A stretch of 64,000 nt of DNA from Pampus argenteus (GCA_036937835.1 CM072861.1:5062001-5126000); one strand, 5' to 3'; shown: positions 46,313-57,224, counted from the stretch's first letter. Numbers and translations: made by a program. The notes: generated by a model from the letters alone, not told the origin.

Positions 46313-46470
46313 TTGTGAAAGACAAAGCTGACTTTAGTAGACAGGCCGTGCAGAGGTACTGTGCAGCAGTTGTTGCGGTAGCTTTTTCGGAGAACCTCAC
46401 CACAGTGAGCCTGGGCTGTGCTGTGCTGCTAGCAGCAAGGGCCTGGGAATAAAAGCGTCGATCCCTTCTC

Positions 46471-46552
46471 AGTCTCTTGGCTAAGATCAGTCGCAGTGTC
46501 TGTTCTCATCAGCATTAAAGTGCCGGCGGGAATGGTGCACCCTCATCTCTGC
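46471..46552 (+). pseudogene. U2-like truncated snRNA gene, copy 56
   Basis: Class A. Confidence 0.8.
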
Positions 46553-47013
46553 TTTGTGGAAAACCAAGTGCTGATGTACTCTGAGAGCCGCGGGGCTCGA
46601 AACGCAATTTGTCGCCGGACCGCAGGAAGTCTACACGCCCTGCTTCCCTTTTAGTCCCTCGTAGGAAGAATGAGCCCTGGCCGCGGTCCAACCTGGGGGG
46701 CACTGGGCCAGCGCCTTTATAGTATATATATATATATAAACAAAACAGCACTCTGAATCCATGCAGCATTTTCTCTGCGTTCATCCTCACCAGAGACATG
46801 GGGTGCCTGCGGGCACCTGAGTGATTCTCATGCTTAGTAGCCTGGGTCTGATAGGCGGGCCTTAATTTCTCAGCGAATAGATAGAGACTGTGATAAGGTG
46901 GGTGAGGAGGGGAGTGGCCGTGTCCTGGGACCTGCAAGCCAAGCGAGGCTGACCGCGGCGGTGGTGAACGGGGCGACTGGGTTTTTCGGCTGCTGTTGCG
47001 GCCAGTATCCAGT

Positions 47014-47134
47014 ACTCACTCTGGTTTCTCTTCATAACGTACAAGTCTTTCGCCTTTTACTAAAGACTTCCGTGGAGAGGAACATCTACGAGTTGAAGCT
47101 ATTTTTGGCAGGCTCTGCAGTTTGGCAGAGCCCT
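47014..47134 (+). ncRNA. U5: U5 snRNA gene, copy 57
   Basis: Consensus U5; TTTTTCGGC upstream. Confidence 0.95.
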
Positions 47135-47289
47135 CTTGTGTTTGTGAAAGACAAAGCTGACTTTAGTAGACAGGCCGTGCAGAGGTACTGTGTAGCAGTT
47201 GTTGCGGTAGCTTTTTCGGAGAACCTCACCACAGTGAGCCTGGGCTGTGCTGTGCTGGTAGCAGCTAGGGCCTACGAATAAAAGCGTCG

Positions 47290-47371
47290 ATCCCTTCTCA
47301 GTCTCTTGGCTAAGATCAGTCGTAGTGTCTGTTCTCATCAGCATTGAAGTGCCGGCGGGAATGGTGCACCC
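47290..47371 (+). pseudogene. U2-like truncated snRNA gene, copy 57
   Basis: Class B. Confidence 0.8.
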
Positions 47372-47679
47372 TCATCTCTGCTTTGTGGAAAACCAAGTGC
47401 TGACGTACTCTGAGAGCCGCGGGGTTCGAAACGCAATTTGTCGCCGGACCGCAGGAAGTCTACACGCCCTGCTTCCCTTTTAGTCCCTCGTAGGAAGAAT
47501 GAGCCCTGGCCGCGGTCCAACCTGGGGGGCACTGGGCCAGCGCCTTTATAGTATATATATATATATATAAACAAAACAGCACTCTGAATCCATGCAGCAT
47601 TTTCTCTGCGTTCATCCTCACCAGAGACATGGGGTGCCTGCGGGCACCTGAGTGATTCTCATGCTTAGTAGCCTGAAGT

Positions 47680-47711
47680 AGCATTGAAGTGCCGGCGGGA
47701 ATGGTGCACCC
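47680..47711 (+). pseudogene. U2-like 3' fragment in short unit 2
   Basis: Same 498-bp deletion and AAGT joint as in short unit 1. Confidence 0.85.
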
Positions 47712-48017
47712 TCATCTCTGCTTTGTGGAAAACCAAGTGCTGACGTACTCTGAGAGCCGCGGGGTTCGAAACGCAATTTGTCGCCGGACCGCAGGAAGTC
47801 TACACGCCCTGCTTCCCTTTTAGTCCCTCGTAGGAAGAATGAGCCCTGGCCGCGGTCCAACCTGGGGGGCACTGGGCCAGCGCCTTTATCGTATATATAT
47901 ATATATAAACAAAACAGCACTCTGAATCCATGCAGCATTTTCTCTGCGTTCATCCTCACCAGAGACATGGGGTGCCTGCGGGCACCTGAGTGATTCTCAT
48001 GCTTAGTAGCCTGAAGT

Positions 48018-48049
48018 AGCATTGAAGTGCCGGCGGGAATGGTGCACCC
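48018..48049 (+). pseudogene. U2-like 3' fragment in short unit 3
   Basis: Same deletion again, exactly 338 bp after short unit 2, so two short units lie in tandem. Confidence 0.85.
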
Positions 48050-48520
48050 TCATCTCTGCTTTGTGGAAAACCAAGTGCTGACGTACTCTGAGAGCCGCGG
48101 GGTTCGAAACGCAATTTGTCGCCGGACCGCAGGAAGTCTACACGCCCTGCTTCCCTTTTAGTCCCTCGTAGGAAGAATGAGCCCTGGCCGCGGTCCAACC
48201 TGGGGGGCACTGGGCCAGCGCCTTTATCGTATATATATATATATAAACAAAACAGCACTCTGAATCCATGCAGCATTTTCTCTGCGTTCATCCTCACCAG
48301 AGACATGGGGTGCCTGCGGGCACCTGAGTGATTCTCATGCTTAGTAGCCTGGGTCTGATAGGCGGGCCTTAATTTCTCAGCGAATAGATAGAGACTGTGA
48401 TAAGGTGGGTGAGGAGGGGAGTGGCCGTGTCCTGGGACCTGCAAGCCAAGCGAGGCTGACCGCGGCGGTGGTGAACGGGGCGACTGGGTTCTACCGCTGC
48501 TGTTGCGGCCAGTATCCAGT

Positions 48521-48641
48521 ACTCACTCTGGTTTCTCTTCATAACGTACAAGTCTTTCGCCTTTTACTAAAGACTTCCGTGGAGAGGAACATCTACGAGT
48601 TGAAGCTATTTTTGGCAGGCTCTGCAGTTTGGCAGAGCCCT
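48521..48641 (+). ncRNA. U5: U5 snRNA gene, copy 58
   Basis: Consensus U5; last intact copy before the array edge. Confidence 0.96.
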
Positions 48642-48796
48642 CTTGTGTTTGTGAAAGACAAAGCTGACTTTAGTAGACAGGCCGTGCAGAGGTACTGTGT
48701 AGCAGTTGTTGCGGTAGCTTTTTCGGAGAACCTCACCACAGTGAGCCTGGGCTGTGCTGTGCTGCTAGCAGCGAGGGCCTGCGAATAAAAGCGTCG

Positions 48797-48878
48797 ATCC
48801 CTTCTCAGTCTCTTGGCTAAGATCAGTCGTAGTGTCTGTTCTTATCAGCATTGAAGTGCCGGCGGGAATGGTGCACCC
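48797..48878 (+). pseudogene. U2-like truncated snRNA gene, copy 58
   Basis: Class B; here nt 43-52 read TTCTTATCAG, as in ordinary U2. Confidence 0.8.
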
Positions 48879-49349
48879 TCATTTCTGCTTTGTGGAAAAC
48901 CAAGTGCTGACGTACTCTGAGAGCCGCGGGGTTTGAAACGCAATTTGTCGCCGGACCGCAGGAAGTCTACACGCCCTGCTTCCCTTTTAGTCCCTCGTAG
49001 GAAGAATGAGCCCTGGCCGCGGTCCAACCTGGGGGGCACTGGGCCAGCGCCTTTATAGTATATATATATATATAAACAAAACAGCACTCTGAATCCATGC
49101 AGCATTTTCTCTGCGTTCATCCTCACCAGAGACATGGGGTGCCTGCGGGCACCTGAATGATTCTCATGCTTAGTAGCCTGGGTCTGATAGGCGGGCCTTA
49201 ATTTCTCAGCGAATAGATAGAGACTGTGATAAGGTGGGTGAGGAGGGGAGTGGCCGTGTCCTGGGACCTGCAAGCCAAGCGAGGCTGACTGCGGCGGTGG
49301 TGAACGGGGCGACTGGGTTCTACCGCTGCTGTTGCGGCCAGTATCCAGT

Positions 49350-49454
49350 ATTCACTCTGGTTTCTCTTCATAACGTACAAGTCTTTCGCCTTTTACTTAC
49401 CGTGGAGAGGAACACCTACGATTTGAAGCTATTTTTGGGAGGCTCTGCAGTTTG
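49350..49454 (+). pseudogene. U5 snRNA pseudogene at the array edge (copy 59)
   Basis: The U5 5' domain and loop I sequence are present, but 6 nt of the 3' strand of the loop I stem are deleted (TTTTACTTACCGTGG). Later substitutions follow, and the sequence stops in the loop of the 3' hairpin (CTGCAGTTTG), where unrelated DNA starts. No 3' box and no U2-like gene follow. Confidence 0.9.
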
Positions 49455-51050
49455 AGGATGGTAACATGATATTTCAACATTGACCAGGGAGTATGTCCAG
49501 TACTGAACCAGCCAAAGGTGTACGTATGTCTCAGGCAGCAGATTTTTGATTTTACTTTAGTGTGTGGGACAGGTCTATGATAATGTGTTGCAAATTACTG
49601 TCTAATTCCTCTATTTGACTTTAGTTTACCGTATATTACAGTTTCTTTCTAATAAGCAACAAATAACCTTCTAAGAAAGTGTAACTAGAAATGATTGTGA
49701 CTGCTTATAGCACCATGAATTGCGTATCATTTACAATCACTATCTGCCTCATCCCAAGATTGATTCACAAAAGATGCTGCACTAATAATATGATGGCACA
49801 TACATTACCATACAGCTTTGCAGATGAGCACAATTTGCCATTGTTTCACAATTTTCTGTACATTTGCGCGCACAGATTAGTTAATAATCATGTGCATAGA
49901 GCACAAAAGTATTAAATTGTGTATCTTCAATTTGCATTTGAATAGTCCAGAAACAAAGATCTCTACAACCACAAAACCAACTTTTATATATTTTGCTTCT
50001 TTTATTTTATATAATTAATGTTCTGTGTTCTGCTATACATATACACAGGTCAGCTGTTTCAATGCAATGCAATGCAATTTCACTGTGCTGAATATTTAAG
50101 ACTGAAGCCGTCAAACCCTGGCCAAACAGCGAGCACTACATGTCTTTTTTAAGGAGTATTTCAGACTGCAAAATCCATATAAAGACCAGACAAACCCAAT
50201 TTTCCTTAATATGTCCTAAATCAAATTAACAAAATTAACATTCAATCGCTAATTTTACAGGGCTGACTTCAACGATTGTATTGTTTATGCTGTACAATCA
50301 GCTAACATTAACGTTGTTGATTGCATGAGTGCAGTATCTTTGCTGAAAGACAAGTTAAACTTCCTGATCCTGACTATGACAGAGAGATGTTCTTTATGAC
50401 TCAGATCAGGGGTGCAATCTAAAATAATGAAGAAATATTTGGATATTTTGATCTCTTTCACAATGTGTTGTTTTTTTTTGTTTTTTTTGATGGAGTCTAC
50501 TAGTTCATTTTGATTTGTTTTGTGAAGATAAGCTCCATCTCTTTTGTCTGGTTTATGTTATGTGTATGTGTCTGCGGAACCCCTAAAAACCATTTCTAGT
50601 CAAGTTTGCAGCAGAAACAGTGCAAGCTTTCACCTTTTTTTACACTATATAAACCAGCGTCTTCTGACTTTTTCCTTTTGTTTAGGGAATGTGAAGCTGT
50701 TTCTATTGTAGAAATATTACGTTATATATTATATTTTATATTTTAATCATACTAACTTTGGGGGTTCCTGATCTCTCATCTAATTCAGATGAGTGCCTGT
50801 TGAGGGCAAGAGGTGATGAATTTTGTATCTGATAGTTATATTTTTATCATTAAAGAAGCTCATGAAGTCATTACTAGTTAGCAAATTCTGCAAATTCAGA
50901 TAGAAATTCAGAGTAAGTACCTGGAGCTCGATATAATATAACAAATAAGATTAGCTGTAATGTTTTCCAGGTTAGGTGAGTAGGGATTCAAGGATTTGAA
51001 ATGTCTTCCAAGTGGAAAAGAGGGAACAGTCTAGACGTTGGAGTCCAATT
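49455..51050. other. AT-rich flank without recognised genes
   Basis: Base composition drops abruptly to AT-rich. Contains a short (ATGCA)3-like run at 50061-50077 and a T-rich stretch near 50470-50490. Open frames here are short and unlike any family I recognise. Confidence 0.6.
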
Positions 51051-51055
51051 TATCA

Positions 51056-51125
51056 AAACAAACTTTATATAGCACTTTTCACACAAAAACTGCACAACAC
51101 AAAGTGCTTCACATAATAAATTAAA
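51056..51125. repeat. Possible interspersed repeat fragment
   Basis: TTTATATAGCACTTTTCAC followed by CAAAGTGCTTCAC resembles the TATAGCGCTTTT...AAAGCGCTTTAC motif widespread in fish genomes. The assignment rests on memory of that motif only. Confidence 0.35.
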
Positions 51126-52284
51126 ACCAAAATTGCACTGCCCTTAATATTAATGACAATCGTTTATTCTTCTACATGTCCATATATTTATTCATTCAGT
51201 CTGGAGAACATGCTGGAGCACTTTATTGTGTGATAATGAACAATGTTATTTTTGATGTTCTCACTTACAACACTGTGATTGTTGAGTCTGTTTTATTTAT
51301 TTTATATTATCTGAAGCAGAGAAAAAGTAACACATTCAGGGTTGCTTGTAAGCTCAGAAAAAAAGTGTTTTTACTGTTTTTGATGTGTTAACTTGCACCA
51401 CTTTATATGGAACTGAGGTTTTGTTTTATTTTAATTTTAAATTATTTGGATATTGACAAAAAGGAAACTAAAGCTTGCAGGCAGCATATGGGACTAGTCT
51501 CAAATACAGCAGAATGTAAATGGCTACAAATATTTGTTCATTTTATCAATCTTTTGATTTGCCACAATAGTATAATGAATTTCAATGGAAATACCTCAAG
51601 TTGAGGGCTTATCTCAGCAATTTTAGATGCAAATAAAAAAGAGATTAATTAGATCAATTAATTACAGATCATAATGAATTAATCGAATTTCTTTCTATCT
51701 TTTGACAACATTAAATATAACAACATCAAATACAGCAACACAACACCTGAAATTATATATATATATATTCACTACTACTAAACAGTCATATTTGCTTACT
51801 AAATAGTTTTGTCTAAAATCACAATAGTATTGTATTATATAGCATGGCTGTTTCACTGGATTGCTGTATGCTTCTGTAATTTGCTGCTAATGTCTTACAT
51901 ACATATCAGATGGGCATACTTTTCTTGAAGTCTGTTTTGCATATTAATTGTCCCAAAAGTATGGTTACTAATGATTTCTGCAACCTTCTGACCTTTTTTT
52001 GGATTCCAATATCTACCCAACATTTCCATTATGTCCACTTGGAAATGTCAAAATCTAATATGCAGATTGACATGAAATTTACTGAGGACATAATGCTTTA
52101 TGAATGACCCTGTGGACTTTCCTGTAGCACCACCCACAGGAAAAATGATGTACACACATTTCCTCTGTATGTAGGTTATGTTTCATGCATCATATTTTAT
52201 TTTTCTCTCTCTCTCTGCATGTTGTGTTGTCAGTTGTCTGTCCATACAGCTCGAGCAGTGGTCTGCACTGAATAATACAAAATG

Positions 52285-52285
<1 letters not shown>
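51126..52285. other. AT-rich stretch without recognised genes
   Basis: Three short open frames of about 65-71 codons have AT-driven composition and no recognisable domain. Includes a (TA)n run at 51754-51768. Confidence 0.5.

Positions 52286-52342
<57 letters not shown>
52286..52342 (+). repeat. (TG)28 microsatellite
   Basis: Uninterrupted TG run of 57 bases. Open frames across it are repeat artefacts. Confidence 0.98.
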
Positions 52343-52343
<1 letters not shown>

Positions 52344-52460
52344 GTTCTGGAAGGCACAGAGTGTTTCACACAAGTAGCTGAAGAAGACATTATGTGAAAT
52401 ATTTGTGTGTCTCTAAGTGTCCACGTTTGTGTGTTTGTGTGCGTGTTCCAGTTATTCCTC

Positions 52461-52716
52461 ATGTTGTGGGGACATAAATCTGTTTACACAGTCATGTTGT
52501 TGGTATTCGCCCGCCTTATGGGGACATAAAGCAAGTCCCCTTAATGTAAATCATTGATTTTAGGGCTTGGTTTAAAGTTAAGGGAAGTTTGGAGTTATTT
52601 TAAGTTCATAGTATGGGTAACTAAGGGTTAGGTGTGTGGTCGTTACAGTTAAGGTTGGGATACATCTCCAGGAAATAAATGCAAGTCAACATAATGTCCC
52701 CTGAAGAGATGGAAAC
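52461..52716. repeat. GGGGACATAAA-type fish interspersed repeat
   Basis: Two GGGGACATAAA copies (near 52469 and 52519), then TTAAGGG/TAAGGGTTAGG-like text and AATGTCCCCTGAAGAGATGG. This is the pattern of a repeat commonly found next to TG runs in teleosts. Confidence 0.45.
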
Positions 52717-54224
52717 ATTTTACATGTGACAGACATTTCTGTGTGTGCATGTCAGTGTGTGCATCATTCAAAGACAGTGAGCTCCATACAAAATACAATC
52801 AAGTATTTGGATGATCAGCCAATATATCTGGAGTGCAATTATACAGTTTTATTTCATTGTGTGAATCTCACATCACTCAGTCACACAGTAACTCACATCA
52901 TATGAGGCATAGAATAAACAGAGAAGGTGTGAATGCAAGCACTAACTACACTAACACTAAGGACTAGGAAAGTGTGCACTGTGTTCACTTTTTAAGCTCT
53001 AAAACATGTATTCCTTAAAGCTACATTAACCCTCATCCTACTAACATATTTAATATACATGGACTACCAACTGGGGTCCCTGGGGATTCCAAGAAAAAAA
53101 ACTACTGTAATAAACACTATCAGAAGAAAATGTTATTTCTAATCAAAACATTATTATATATTTAATTAATTTCATCTGAAAAAAACAAAACACAACAAAA
53201 GATTTTTATTGTTTTCAGAAAGTTACAGTTTATTTGCATATTGCATGTTAACATTATTTAGGAAATCTGTGTCTGCTTCATCTGTGTCTGTTTCCTTCTA
53301 AATGACAGACAGAGCCTCTCTGATAGTGTGTGATCTAAATTAGGAACTGTGGAAAACATGAATTTGATAAACAGTTCCATCTATTAAAATTGCATAGGAT
53401 GCTTTGAATGGATGCTTTTGACTAGGGTCCCCCGGGATCCCAATACACTGGTATTAGAAATAAATTAAAAATAATTAAAACAGAAAAAAATCAATGGTAT
53501 GAAGTCATTGTGAATAAATTGATTCGTAAAGTCATCACTGAGGTCTGTAGGTAACCTAGTCAGTAGGTTTAGGGTTAAGCAATATTCAATGCATTTTGTT
53601 GCAGTAAAATGATTTTTTGTTTTGGTTTGAGCTTTCTAAATGTCTGCAATGGCCCAAACCTCTTCTGCTCTTTTCTTCATGCCTTCACCACAACTTCATT
53701 CAAGCATCACCAAGGTACCTGAACAAGAGTTCAAATGGTCAGTCATCTTCACCTACTACAAGCGGAACATAAAACAGTTTGTGTAGCAGAAAGAAATCAT
53801 ACTATAATGATTTCTCCATGTCTGCTGGATGCAAAACTAGGCAAATGTTCAAAATATTATCTATATAATGAATTGCACTAAGATTGAACCACTTCCTTAT
53901 AATGAAAATCAAAGCTGGCTTCTTTGCACGTCACATTATGCCAACACTACATCTCATGATTCAGAAAATACACTTTCTCAGCATTTCTCTGTCTCTACCT
54001 CTTTTGAGCTGGTAACAGAAACATGCAAGGAAATATTGATCACTTACCTTTCCTATTAAGCTATGGCAAACACACAGTACTCTTTCGTTACGAAATGCTT
54101 TTACTTTTTGACTTTAAGGAAGCTTTTGCAACAAGGTTTCCTCTCTGCTCAAAAGAAACCTTTAAGTAATACTGTAGAAGTAAGGGATGATACAAAGATT
54201 GCTCTAAAATTATTATCATTATGG
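52717..54224. other. AT-rich stretch without recognised genes
   Basis: Two short GC-rich islands of related text, GGGGTCCCTGGGGATTCC near 53073 and AGGGTCCCCCGGGATCCC near 53424, lie about 350 bp apart and look like one diverged repeat. An open frame at 53868-54059 is unrecognised. Confidence 0.4.
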
Positions 54225-54302
54225 TGTTCGATAGGATGGACATCCATTCTGGAGGATGTTGGTCTTAAAGACTGACACAGTGGGTTTGTGAGCACTGTCA
54301 AT
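54225..54302 (-). pseudogene. BEL/Pao retrotransposon relic, segment downstream of the LTR insertion
   Basis: On the minus strand this short segment continues the protease-region reading frame found on the other side of the solo LTR, with residues typical of BEL/Pao after the GWV(I/V)G motif (a SAHKP-like stretch, then NGRPS). It then runs into several stop codons near 54222. The 6-bp duplication GTCAAT at 54297-54302 marks the insertion point. Confidence 0.65.
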
Positions 54303-54828
54303 TGTCAGAGTACGGAACAGGAGACCCAAATGCGTGTGCAAACAAGCTTAAGTTTTATTAAATTCAGGGAAAAAGGTAAGGGGAGAAAGTCTCTGAGGTG
54401 GTGAACGAGCCGGAGGGTCGGGGGGAAGGCTGTAGCGTCTGGGGGTCCACAGGAAGTGGACTGGAGCGGTGTGGCAGGAGTGGGTGAACGGGCCGGTGGG
54501 TCGAGGGCTGACTGGCGTCTGGAGTGTGCAGGGAGGGGACTGGAGTTTCAGAATCCAAAGAGCGCCGGCACGGAGACAGGTGGAGATGCAGGACACTGGT
54601 GTCGGAAGCAGCAGGAAACGAGTGGTCAGAATCAAAAGCAGGTTCAGTCTTCAGCCAACGAACAGGAATCACTTCTTTCATCGAAGACGAACTGACACTG
54701 ACTGTGGAGAGACCTGGGTTTAAATGCACAGAGAGAGCAGAGGATAACGAGGGACAGGTGTGGAAACAGGTGTGCTGAGTGAGTGTAATTGGTGGCAATT
54801 AACAGGCCTAACTAGTGAGTCCATGACA
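54303..54828 (-). mobile_element. Solo LTR, probably of a Ty3/gypsy-like element
   Basis: Read on the minus strand it starts TGTCATGGACTC and ends TACTCTGACA, that is TG...CA ends with a short TGTCA/TGACA inverted repeat. It is flanked by the direct repeat GTCAAT (54297-54302 and 54829-54834), a target-site duplication. It has a TTTAAA TATA-like site near 54718-54726 and an AATAAA polyadenylation signal at 54354-54359 about 50 nt before its end. At 526 bp with no internal coding region it is a solo LTR left by recombination. Open frames in the segment are not genes. The family assignment is from general resemblance to teleost gypsy LTRs. Confidence 0.7.
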
Positions 54829-54834
54829 GTCAAT

Positions 54835-55227
54835 ACAAAATTTCCCCACTATCACCCATCCCAAATCCAAACGCTGGGCATAGGGTGCATTGTGGGGCCC
54901 ATCAATTTGTTGTCTCACCTTGTGAACACATATGAGGTCTTTCACAAGTAAGATCTGGATCTGTGCCTCAGGATCAGGCTTTGGGATGTAAGGGGCGACA
55001 TATCTCATGTGAGCATGGCAAAGAGTGACCTATGGTGAGGGGATTTCTGATCGGTTGCTCAAGATCTAGCTTGTACCTGGAAACCTACTACCTTCCTTCC
55101 AGTCATTTGTCGTTTTGCTGCTCTGTGTCTAGCTCAGATACTGATGACACTGCTGGAGAGAGGTGAATATCTGGATGCATGGTTGTGCAGTATCGTTTGC
55201 TCTCACACTCATTGCACAGGACAGTCT
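54835..55227 (-). pseudogene. BEL/Pao retrotransposon relic, protease region
   Basis: Minus-strand frame 54808-55008 carries the conserved block KVRQQIDGPHNAP and RLDLGWVIVG that marks the end of the Pao aspartic protease domain. Upstream, near 55140-55227, another frame has CNECES and HP residues, the second half of the gag zinc-knuckle region. Stops and frameshifts separate the parts, so it is dead. Confidence 0.75.
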
Positions 55228-55796
55228 TTAGCCATGTGAGTAGCAATCACAGCACCTAAAACACTGTCTGCGATCTTTTAGCAATTTTTTGTGTTCTGTC
55301 AGCAGCTTAATTTTAAAGGCTCTGCACTTTTCCAGGGGATAAAATTTATTGTGAAGTGGACAGTATTTAGCTGCATCTCCACTGTTATTTTTGATCTCCA
55401 TCTCTGTTCTATACCTTGACTTTGAACCTGCAGCTGCTGACAAGTCTGTTCTATGGACCGATATACAAGAGTTGTCTTCATACCATCATGCTTTGCTATG
55501 GGCCTCTCCTTATGGAAATGAGTGCGGCTGGTGCTCATGAAGACAAAGCTGGGTTCATTTCTGGCCTTTGCCTCACTGTTGACAAAGTCAGCAAAGAAGG
55601 AGAACGGGGGATAACACACAGCATAATGTTCTTTATATCTTGACCCAGTAGACAGCCATTTTTCTTGTAGGTTTATTGGCAACTTTTTGACAATGGGGTT
55701 AATTCCCTGAGGTGTGTCATGGTAGCTGAGTCCAGGTAGGTACCCATCTTCTTTGGCTGAAAGCAGTTTCATGAGCAGGTCGTTAAATTCCTAGTC
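55228..55796 (-). pseudogene. BEL/Pao retrotransposon relic, gag region
   Basis: The first minus-strand frame (55772 down to about 55440) has LPINLQEKW and PPFSFFADFV, typical of the BEL/Pao gag (DUF1759-type) domain. A frameshift near 55380-55450 moves the coding into the frame ending at 55228, which has CPLHNKFYPLEKCRAF and CFRCC, the BEL/Pao zinc-knuckle motif. A stop lies just upstream of the first methionine, so the N-terminal part of gag is missing. Confidence 0.8.
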
Positions 55797-56606
55797 CATG
55801 GTGAGTTGACTCTGAAATGTTACAGTTTGTCAAGTTTTTCACTAATGCAATCATGCGATTAGACATGAAGCATAGTCTGTCTGTCTAGAATCTGAAAGAA
55901 ATTGCTAATATCTGGTGGTAGCATTAACTTTGTTGCTGAAATGTCTGTGATAAGATAGGCTGAAACTGTGTGCATTTATAGGAATGCCAGAAGAGGCGAG
56001 GTTAAGGTGTGGTCCTGCTACTAAAACTTGCTAATTAAGCTTCAATTATGGGATTGGTCAAGTGTGCAGTATGCAGTTTTACAAAAAAATTAATAGCCAA
56101 GGTGCTGATAAAATGCAGACCTGTGATACTATTTTTATATCAGATGGTAAAATATTATAATATTCTATAGGGGCTTTGAGGTATCATATGAAATATTTTT
56201 ACAGGACTTTGTTCAAGCCATTATTGAGGCCTTTTATAGAAATGCTGCCCAGAGGAAAATTTTATTGCTCAAAGCTTTCTTTTCTATAGCTCAGAGACAA
56301 ATGTGAGATTCTCAGATTTTCTTAAATGACATTATATATCTATTATATATATTTTTTCATATGCAGAATGTGAATACACAGACATTTTTTCACAGCATTC
56401 ACAGCAATTTTGTTCATGTCCTTAATTTCCCTCTCTCTATATCGTGCACCATTTCCATGTGTGTCCACCTTTTCCCACATCATATTTTCCTCTGTGACTA
56501 CAGCATTCAGTCTGTCTGTCTCCATCTCACACTCCCTTCCCCTGACAGTTTGTTTAAAGCATGCTTCAAACCAGACCAAGCTTTTCGGCCATAGCAGTTT
56601 GCACTG
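55797..56606. other. AT-rich stretch without recognised genes
   Basis: No recognisable gene. Open frames at 56343-56642 on both strands are composition-driven. Confidence 0.5.
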
Positions 56607-56651
56607 TATGTATGTGTGTGTATAGTGTGTGTGTGTGTGCATGTGTGTGAG
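56607..56651 (+). repeat. Interrupted TG microsatellite
   Basis: TGTATGTATGTGTGTGTA then (GT)n with a few interruptions. Confidence 0.9.
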
Positions 56652-57224
56652 TAGAAGGAACAGCTCCTTTCATCTTTAAATAGGTGGGCCAATTTCTGTG
56701 TCCCTTCTGCCTCGGTTTCCAGTTGGGTTTGTGTCTTCACTTTCTCTCTAACTACTGTATCTCTCGCATCTTTGACTACTGTCCCGCTTTAATTCATTAT
56801 TTATTTATTTTCCATCTTTTTTCTGCCACCCACTCTCCTTTCTCCCTTCTTTGTGGCTTTAACACCTCATTCACCGATACCCTCCCTCTTCATCTCCTTT
56901 TTCTTCTTCTCCTATTTCTCTTTTAATATCTTTCTCTTTCCTTTCAATTCTGTTGAATTCAAAGACGCTTTATTGTCAAGAATGTCCCTCTGTAAGCTTC
57001 TTTTTTTTTTTCTTTGCTCTCATTTTTACTGTAATTTTTCTGTCCTTCAGTTCAACACACAGCCAGATGCTTTGCATATTAACAATATTAATAGAGATGT
57101 AATATATATATCAGTATAATATATGTTGCTCAAGTTAAAGATCTCCTTCAAACATATTTGAAGACAAAAATGACTCAAAAATGCAAAATCAGTTACAGTA
57201 AACAACCTTCATAATCCCTTGAAT
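56652..57224. other. Pyrimidine-rich stretch without recognised genes
   Basis: The plus strand is rich in C and T from about 56690 to 57030, with a T run at 57001-57010. The frames reading as Leu/Phe/Ser-rich peptides follow from this composition. Confidence 0.5.

Larger units (their letters stand above)
1..49454 (+). repeat. Tandem array of U5 snRNA / truncated U2-like snRNA units
   Basis: Head-to-tail array of about 59 units, mostly 832 bp, all in the same orientation. Order within a unit: U5 gene, 158-bp gap, U2-like truncated gene, GC-rich spacer, (TA)n run, hairpin, then GC-rich U5 promoter region. Neighbouring units are nearly identical and differ by a few substitutions and small indels. 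Three units are shortened to 338 bp and lack U5. The left edge of the window falls inside a unit, so the array continues outside. The right end is an abrupt junction to AT-rich DNA. Long open frames across the units overlap the RNA genes and are not taken as proteins. Confidence 0.97.

Noticed and set aside
1..49454. CRISPR-like or bacterial repeat array
   Set aside because: The repeats are 832-bp gene units without unique spacers, and the flank is clearly fish-type eukaryotic DNA.
1..49454. 5S rRNA gene linked within the unit, as reported for some fish snRNA clusters
   Set aside because: No 5S sequence or its internal control region was found in any unit.
52178..52462. Cys/Val-rich and Thr/His-rich open frames
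   Set aside because: They are translations of the TG microsatellite.
54348..54798. Overlapping frames of 79-144 codons on both strands
   Set aside because: They lie inside the solo LTR and have no conserved domain.
56684..57119. Leu/Phe-rich frames suggesting membrane proteins
   Set aside because: They result from a pyrimidine-rich tract; there is no start context, motif or supporting structure.
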